Below, piece by piece: positions 58,296 through 64,000 of a DNA stretch of 64,000 bases. The notes under the pieces are model-generated. The model saw only the letters and a list, made by a program, of their open reading frames with translations, was not told where the DNA came from and made no database searches. Each line of letters opens with the position of its first letter. Within the stretch, counting starts at the first letter, position 1. The stretch spans positions 1-64,000 of the forward strand of contig BDIU01000277.1 in the NCBI GenBank assembly GCA_002118135.1, given 5' to 3'. The stretch is from Trebouxia sp. TZW2008. Taxonomy: Eukaryota; Chlorophyta; Trebouxiophyceae; Trebouxiales; Trebouxiaceae. A program made the translations under genes and the position numbers.

Positions 58296-58659
58296 CTGTC
58301 ACAGATTTAGAATAGTGGCGGTGGGCACACAGCATTTGCAACGGATAGATTGTCACACATGAGCAGCTGCTGAGATCACAGCATTTGATGGTGCCTACCA
58401 TCTTGCTATGTAGACAAACTCATGCAACAAAAGTATGTATGATGTGATTTGCATACTACAGTAGCGGTAATTTTGGGGTGACTGCTTGCTCACTTCATGA
58501 GCCAGTTAGGCTTATCTTTCAAGTGACTTGACGTTTTTGGCATCAGAGTACACCTCTTCATGGTGAGCAGAGACAGGCTACAGTCAAGCAGCAAGATGAG
58601 CTCAGGATCCCATAACAGATGACGCAAAATCACTTGATAGGCATCAACAACAGGGAACC

Positions 58660-59130
58660 ATGACTGCCTTCTCAGCCTTCTGCTGTGGCAATCCTGACAA
58701 GGCAGGCAAGTTGTCCTGTCGTAGGTGCCGCCAAGTGAGTGTACATCCTCTCCTCATTGCATCTGAGCTCAATTAGCTTTTTGACTCAAGTATTGCTCTG
58801 CTCAAACAGGATAAGGTCAATCCCATGCCATGCCCTTCACGGGCTGTTCCCAGCTGGCATGAGTTCTTGTCACAGACGCTTGTGCCACAGGGCTCAACAA
58901 GATGGCTGTAGCTTATCTGCAACAATGGTGCGTATATCAAGTGTGAGTGGAGTGGAGTCAGTCAAGTGACCTGGCGTGATGTGCTAGAGTGGGCACTTGT
59001 AGTCAGTGAGCAGCAGCAAAAGGGTCTGATTGTTTGATCAGTGGGCCTTCTTCTGCTCACAGAGTACAACTGCACTCTCCTGGAAAACATGCCATGTCAA
59101 CTGGCGGAAGGTCATGATTGCGTGAGAGGT
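58660..59130 (+). pseudogene. Decayed MYND zinc-finger gene
   Basis: Exon 1 (58660-58734) reads MTAFSAFCCGNPDKAGKLSC then RRCRQ and ends at a GTGAGT donor, giving C-C and C-x2-C. A block after the CACAG acceptor at 59062 reads KTCHVNWRK, then one base out of frame GHDC. Together these fit the MYND pattern (two CxxC pairs, then C, H/W and H-x3-C), with a frameshift and lost residues. The exon near 58.81 kb in between does not keep phase. Confidence 0.35.
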
Positions 59131-60554
59131 CTGTGAGCATTTGCCACAAAAGCTTCTGCATACAAACACGCGTCAAATTTACCCAGAGTGCACAAAATGG
59201 CTTCGCACACAGCAATGGCAGGCAGTAATCAGTACTGTTGACTCAAAAAGCTGTTCAAGCCGGGCATTTCACCAAACTTGTACCAAAATTTGCTCTGTCA
59301 ACCAGACTGCATTTTCATTACGGCTGCCCCACTGTACATGTCTGTATATTGCAGTACACAGTAAGGAAGACAGTGTTAAAGCTATGCATGCCTGCTGAGC
59401 ACAGTAAACAGCTCTGAGCAGCAAGAAGACTGCTCATTGCGTGAGGGATACACAGCAATGCTTCAAACCAGACAATTTGCTGGGCAGCAAGAAGTAGTTC
59501 AACTACTTGCGCGGCATGCAAGAAGATGTTGTTGTTGAAGTTCGTCATCAACATGAGGGTTGATTGGGATGCTTTGCGCCAAGAGCTATTTCCCTGCTGC
59601 TGAAGCTTGTTGTCACCAACACCACTGTGAGCAGATAGCAGCACATAGTGGCACAGCCAAAATGTTTTTGGGCTGCACAACGGTGTACTGTAATCAGCAA
59701 ACAGTGGCATTAGCAACTAGACTGCAATACTTTGGCAGTCTTTGATTTGCCAGTATGCATGACTGCCTGCCATTTGTTGATCGGGTTTGCCTGGCACAGT
59801 CTCAACATGTTTGATGTCCAAAAGAAACGCTCAAGAGTGAGCAGGCTTAGTGCAGAAGGTGTTTTTTGACTGCTGTCAGTAATGCTGTGGATGCGGCTTG
59901 TCAATTGTGTGGCGCTTGCCTTGCTAATTTGCAAACTGTGGATGTCCGTTTGCACTTGTGGCATCAACACCACTGGGAGACCGTGACTGAACGATCGTGG
60001 TGGTATACAAGGATTCAGTCACAATTGCTACAGAGCTTGCAAGACATCACATAACTATGCTTTCTCTGTAGCAAGTCTGCTTCCCTCCAACTGCTTTGAG
60101 GTTTGCTGAAGCAAACAAGGCAGGCTCTGCCACAAACAAGGCAAGCACTTGACAATGCACACTTGCGAGTCCAGAGGCTACTTTCCATCTGATGCTGTAG
60201 GGGGGCACTGCAAGTGCCCTTCACAGTACAGCTTCATCATCTGATCAGCAATGAGCAGACAAAACCTGCATGCCTCCGCTCATTGCAAATGTTCATTTCT
60301 ACAACAGCAGCATAAACTGGCCAAAGTACTGCAGGCATGGCGTGACTGGTAACAGCTGTACGGGTTGTTAGTTTGACAGCCATACAGTGTTCCACACAAA
60401 CAGACAGACTGTGACGCAGCCATCTAGAATCTCAGCACACAACAAGACTACTGATGGATTGCAGGAGGTCTTGCTTAGTCAGATGCAAGCTCATCTGGAG
60501 AAGACGTCATCCATCTAACCAGAAGGCAGGTACAAGGGGACATGGCTCAGGTGA
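59131..60554. other. Unassigned stretch
   Basis: Only short unrelated ORFs on both strands; no family, splice chain or repeat recognised. Confidence 0.4.
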
Positions 60555-60825
60555 TCTTGCATTCTTGACATGCTGCAGAAGCCCTGTAATATCAGCAGTC
60601 ACTGCATGTTGCGCTTTGTACACCACCTCCTGAACCCTCAGCTGAATCTGAAGAGACGTGTAAAGCCAAATGGACATTTTGTGCACTTTTTGCAAGGAAG
60701 ATGTGAGCAGTGTTCTTGTAACGCAGCTTGGACTCTAACATGCCGCTCAAGCCCTGTGATATCAGCAGTCGCCGCATCTTGCGCTTTGTTCACTATCTCC
60801 TGAAAGCTCTTCAGCTGAATCTGAG
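60555..60825 (-). repeat. Two tandem copies of an exon-like sequence
   Basis: Minus-strand copies at 60729-60825 (IQLKSFQEIVNKAQDAATAD, then ITGLERHV) and 60555-60655 (IQLRVQEVVYKAQHAVTAD, then ITGLLQHVKNAR). Both follow CAG-type acceptors and stay open. The encoded helix looks like a coiled-coil exon of an unidentified gene. Confidence 0.65.
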
Positions 60826-61238
60826 GAGGCCTAAACAGGTTGAGAATAACATACATCATGTTCTCTGCATCAAGCCAGCAAGCCTGCATTTGGCTATGCC
60901 AAACCTCTGCAAACAAGTTGGAATGCACAAATCAACCTCATGCAGCATCCAAGCAATGACCGTCATGTAGTCTTGTAGGTCAGTCTGCTTATCAGCTGCT
61001 TAGAGTAGCACTGCAGGCAGGTCACAGTGTATGCTTGCGACAACATCAGACATTGCCTCTGATTTCCAGCAAGTCACTGCATGCATGGTTAAGGTCAAGG
61101 TCAACGCGTGCCTTGTCCCCAAAACGTGGGTGGTGTCTTTTACGAATGCAGCATTCTGTGCCGCGTTCGTGAGACACTGTTGACTGCCAGGATTTCCTGT
61201 GCTGCAGGGGCAAAAGTACACCCTGCGCATCTTGAGTA

Positions 61239-61298
61239 TCAACCAATCAACCAATCAACCAACCAACCAACCAACCAACCAACCAATCGATCGATCGA
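61239..61298 (+). repeat. AACC/ATCG microsatellite, probable LINE 3' tail
   Basis: Repeats of CAACCAAT and CCAA, then ATCGATCGATCG. On the minus strand (TTGG)n directly follows the retrotransposon ORF, as expected of a non-LTR element tail. Confidence 0.8.
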
Positions 61299-61657
61299 AT
61301 TCACAATTCGGGGTAGGGAGCCAGATGTGACTCATTGGACTTCCTGGCTTGAAAGCACAGGCGAATGTGGCTGGCAACCAAACGCAGCTGATGAGTATTT
61401 GCCTCAAAGAAAAGGCAAATGTCCTGCCGATGAAAGGCTGAACCAAACAAACAAAAGTGTTGACCTCTGATGACACTGTAAAATGGGCAAGCAAACAGAA
61501 AGCGTTGCTCATCCTCAACAGCTTGCATGGCACAATGACAGCTAATGCGTGGCTCTCTAGGTGGGGTGGGGACTAACCACCTGTCAGTCTCAATCCTGAG
61601 GACATGTGCTCCTAATCTAAACTTGATTAGAGTATCAGCAAGGCAAGCTCTGCACAT
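61239..61657 (-). mobile_element. 5'-truncated LINE-type retrotransposon remnant
   Basis: The 118-codon open frame 61301-61657 reads FRLGAHVLRIETDRW, CHCAMQAVEDEQRFLFACP and DICLFFEANTHQLRLVASHI. This is the C-terminal zinc-ribbon-like tail of reverse transcriptase polyproteins of algal LINEs (RFRLGSH, C-x-C, VEDE-H-LF-CP, FF). The reverse transcriptase itself is absent. Confidence 0.7.
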
Positions 61658-62086
61658 TTAGCAGTGCATGCACAAGGCTGCAGCCTCCAGCTGCTGTTGC
61701 AATGGGTCATGAAACTATTCGCCTTTTGCCTTGTACAATTCGACCTGAAAATTCATGATGCCCCAAGCAGACATAAGCTGCTCTCTTCCAATTGTAAGTG
61801 TTTGTTATGGAAGACAGTACAGCAACAGAATTACAGACAACAAAATCAGAGAGCACAATGATGACCGGCATGCCAGATGTGACTAAATTGTTGGGGTGAT
61901 CATTTGTGCTGCTCACTGCCATATAGACTTGTATGCACACGATGACCTAAAACTTCAGAAGAATGCCGATGGTGGTGTACAAGCCAACAGAGCGGTCTGG
62001 CTTAGCCAAAAGGAAGCTTGCCCAAAAGAAAATCTCATGCATCTCTTGCAATGTAGATGCTGAAGACATTCGTTTTGGGCCAGCTT

Positions 62087-62175
62087 GCATTCTTGACGTT
62101 TTGCTCAAGTCCAGTGATTCAGCAGTCACAGTGTATGCGCTTTCTTTATTGCCTCTTGAATCCTCTTCAGCTGAA
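62087..62175 (-). repeat. Third copy of the exon-like sequence
   Basis: The plus strand shares GCATTCTTGAC, CAGCAGTCAC, GCGCTTT and CTTCAGCTGAA with the copy at 60555, in the same order. On the minus strand the frame starts QLKRIQEAIKKAHTL and hits a stop, so this copy is decayed. It lies 1.3 kb away, beyond the LINE remnant. Confidence 0.7.
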
Positions 62176-62245
62176 AGTCAAGAGGCATGGACCAAAAGCA
62201 ACTGGGTAGCTGGATCAAATGGGCAAGCCTGCAGTTGGCTCATCC

Positions 62246-62342
62246 AAGCTCTGACAAAGTCGAAATTTATCACTTTGCATCATGCAATGTTCAAGCTCTG
62301 GCAAACTCAACATCCATCACCTAGCATCATGCAAGATGTATG
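62246..62342 (+). repeat. Tandem duplication of about 48 bp
   Basis: AAGCTCTGACAAA and AAGCTCTGGCAAA begin the two units, which both contain TCACnTnGCATCATGCAA. Confidence 0.65.
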
Positions 62343-64000
62343 GGTGTCATGCTGTTCTTCAGTAAATCCGCACAGCAGCAGCTCAAGTGTGTGACCCACT
62401 CAGTTGGCTGTTACGCGCATTCACAATATACTATAGAACTAACAGTTTCATCATGACGTCACTTTGCCTCAGCAAGTTGTCACTTCAGCAAGTGAGGCAA
62501 AGTCACAGTCCTCAAAGCCTGCATTCTGGTGTGCTTGTGACTTTGCAGTAGTCTGGAAACGCTGGCTGAGAACAGTGTTTCCTGCGCTCCAAGAGTACAA
62601 GCATACCATGCATATTTTGGCGACCAGGAAGGCCAGCTATGCACACTTGTCAACGCCCCGTTGGAATGCCTAAGGCTCCACTGACATGGGAATGGTTCAT
62701 GTTAGTTGACACAAGTGGCTGGTTCCAGTCAATCGCAAATGTTGCCTTCTGCCAGTGCAGATTCAGGAAAGTTTTGACCAGCATGGATTCTACAGGCATG
62801 ATACAGAACAAATTATGGGTGTAGAATTGATTATTGATGCTGCTCTGTGCACACACTGTACACTCTGCATGCATGTCCAGAGGTAGGTAGTGGTTTGGAG
62901 TACGTGATCAAGGACCTGTCTCTTCAAAATATAACAAGTTTTGCATGAGGCACTGAGCTGCTCATGTCTGTGCTTACCTTCACTGCAGCTGTTATGCTAA
63001 TGCTTGTTAAGGCAACCTTCTGTCTCTGGCCATGAATGATTGTCTTGCAATAAACAATGATTTCAAGATCTTTGAAAGGTCTTCGGATCATCACAGGCAA
63101 AGGTCCCCAACACATGCCAAGAATGCAGCACGGTATGCTTGGCTGACAATGCAAGACAACCTTGTGAATTACGAGCCATGTAAACATGCCAACCCATGGC
63201 TGTGCAATGCCTAGCGCTGCCTTGACACGAGTTGCATTTGACAGCACGTAAGCACCATAACAGCGGCAGCTGTATTGCTGACTCAAGCTAGCAATGCAGT
63301 GAATTGATTAGCTGAGTCCTGAGCGGATCAGAGGTTGCATGGTACTTGATATTGATATATGGCCATCTATACAGTGTGTTCCTAACCCACTATTCTGTGC
63401 TGTTTGTGAAGCCGGTGGTATGAGAGAGCTATGATAGCTGCATGCATGGATGGAGCTGCAGCCCCTCTGGGACTCATTTTGCTCAAAGCTGTTCAGCCAC
63501 GTGAGAGGAAGCAAAAAGGAAACACAAAATGACGCCAGAGACAACAAGAAGAAGGTGCTTGCATGCTGGAGTCATCCAACAGTCTACAACAGCATGAGTC
63601 AGATGAGCAACAAGATCAGTCGGGTGGTATGTCTGTCATCTTTGGCCAAGCAGAAGCAGCGCTGCACATATGCTGAAGGTCTGTTGTACAAGTAGCGTTG
63701 AGGAATCTGTCATGGCATCAGCACACACAATGCATGGCCAGCCATTATGATGCAGAGCCAAGCTGAAGTCAGAAGGCAAGTCTGCCAAAGGCAATGTCGC
63801 TTCTGAGTAGATCATACGTGAATGCAGGTATTACCACCATCAGGGTGTTTCGCAAAAGTGAGGGAGCTGCTGTCGCACTCGATCATGATGCAGTTGTCCA
63901 GATTGCTTGCACTAGAACAATGCTGTTTCAGTGCAATCTGTCTGGCGGATTGCAGTATGACTGAGTCCTGGCAAACTCTAATTGCTTGTCACTTTTGTGG
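62343..64000. other. Unassigned right end
   Basis: ORFs of 60-120 codons occur on both strands (for example a Lys/Ser-rich one at 63450-63695) but none has a recognised family or splice partner. Confidence 0.4.

Noticed and set aside
1..64000. tRNA, rRNA or CRISPR arrays
   Set aside because: No tRNA B-box (GGTTCGAATCC-like) with a matching cloverleaf and no regularly spaced identical repeats with unique spacers were found by eye; the tandem repeats are continuous minisatellites.

Overview
This is a eukaryotic nuclear window, most likely from a green alga (Chlorophyta, plausibly a trebouxiophyte). Plant-type CCCTAAA telomere-like repeats lie at the left edge in the orientation expected of a left chromosome end. 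Genes are broken into many short exons by GT-AG introns (one clear GC-AG). Protein families are eukaryotic: a DExH RNA helicase with C2H2, UBA and RWD parts, an acylaminoacyl-peptidase, a C7orf25/DUF1308 protein and a TPR/J-domain protein. Base composition looks balanced by eye; nothing was computed. All gene models were made by hand from translated exons, splice sites and remembered family motifs; no database search was run.

Layout. 1-1721: subtelomeric, repeat-bearing, no convincing gene. 1722-15407 (-): very long DExH-box helicase gene. 15955-17957 (+) and 21190-23015 (+): two tandem paralogues of the CmcJ/NvfI oxidoreductase-like family with identical intron positions. The first copy is frameshifted at the putative metal-binding H-x-D site. 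Between them, 18195-20704 (-), is a DUF1308 gene. 23-26 kb: a decayed kinase-like fragment, a small unknown ORF, and an intronless gene (24435-24953) that looks bacterial with a transit-like N-terminus. 26185-30987 (-): a coiled-coil, Q-rich, Lys-rich protein with apparent premature stops. 31967-40282 (-): acylaminoacyl-peptidase (S9C). 40935-54581 (+): a large coiled-coil/TPR/J-domain gene built partly from a two-exon module repeated three times. 55.4-64 kb: a small coiled-coil gene, a possible ARM-like gene, a decayed MYND finger, a three-times repeated exon-like sequence and a 5'-truncated LINE remnant, with much unassigned sequence.

The main unusual theme is repeated local tandem duplication of exons or exon-intron boundaries. 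It is seen in the peptidase (five separate boundaries), the TPR/J gene, the helicase and the 60-62 kb sequence. Some copies are intact and in frame; most are decaying pseudo-exons in the adjacent intron. A second theme is a small TA-flanked inverted-repeat element (MITE, pogo/Tigger-like), four copies of which sit in introns, three of them in the same gene. Three gene pairs are head-to-head across intergenic spaces of roughly 480-650 bp. I found no RNA gene, CRISPR array or bacterial operon.
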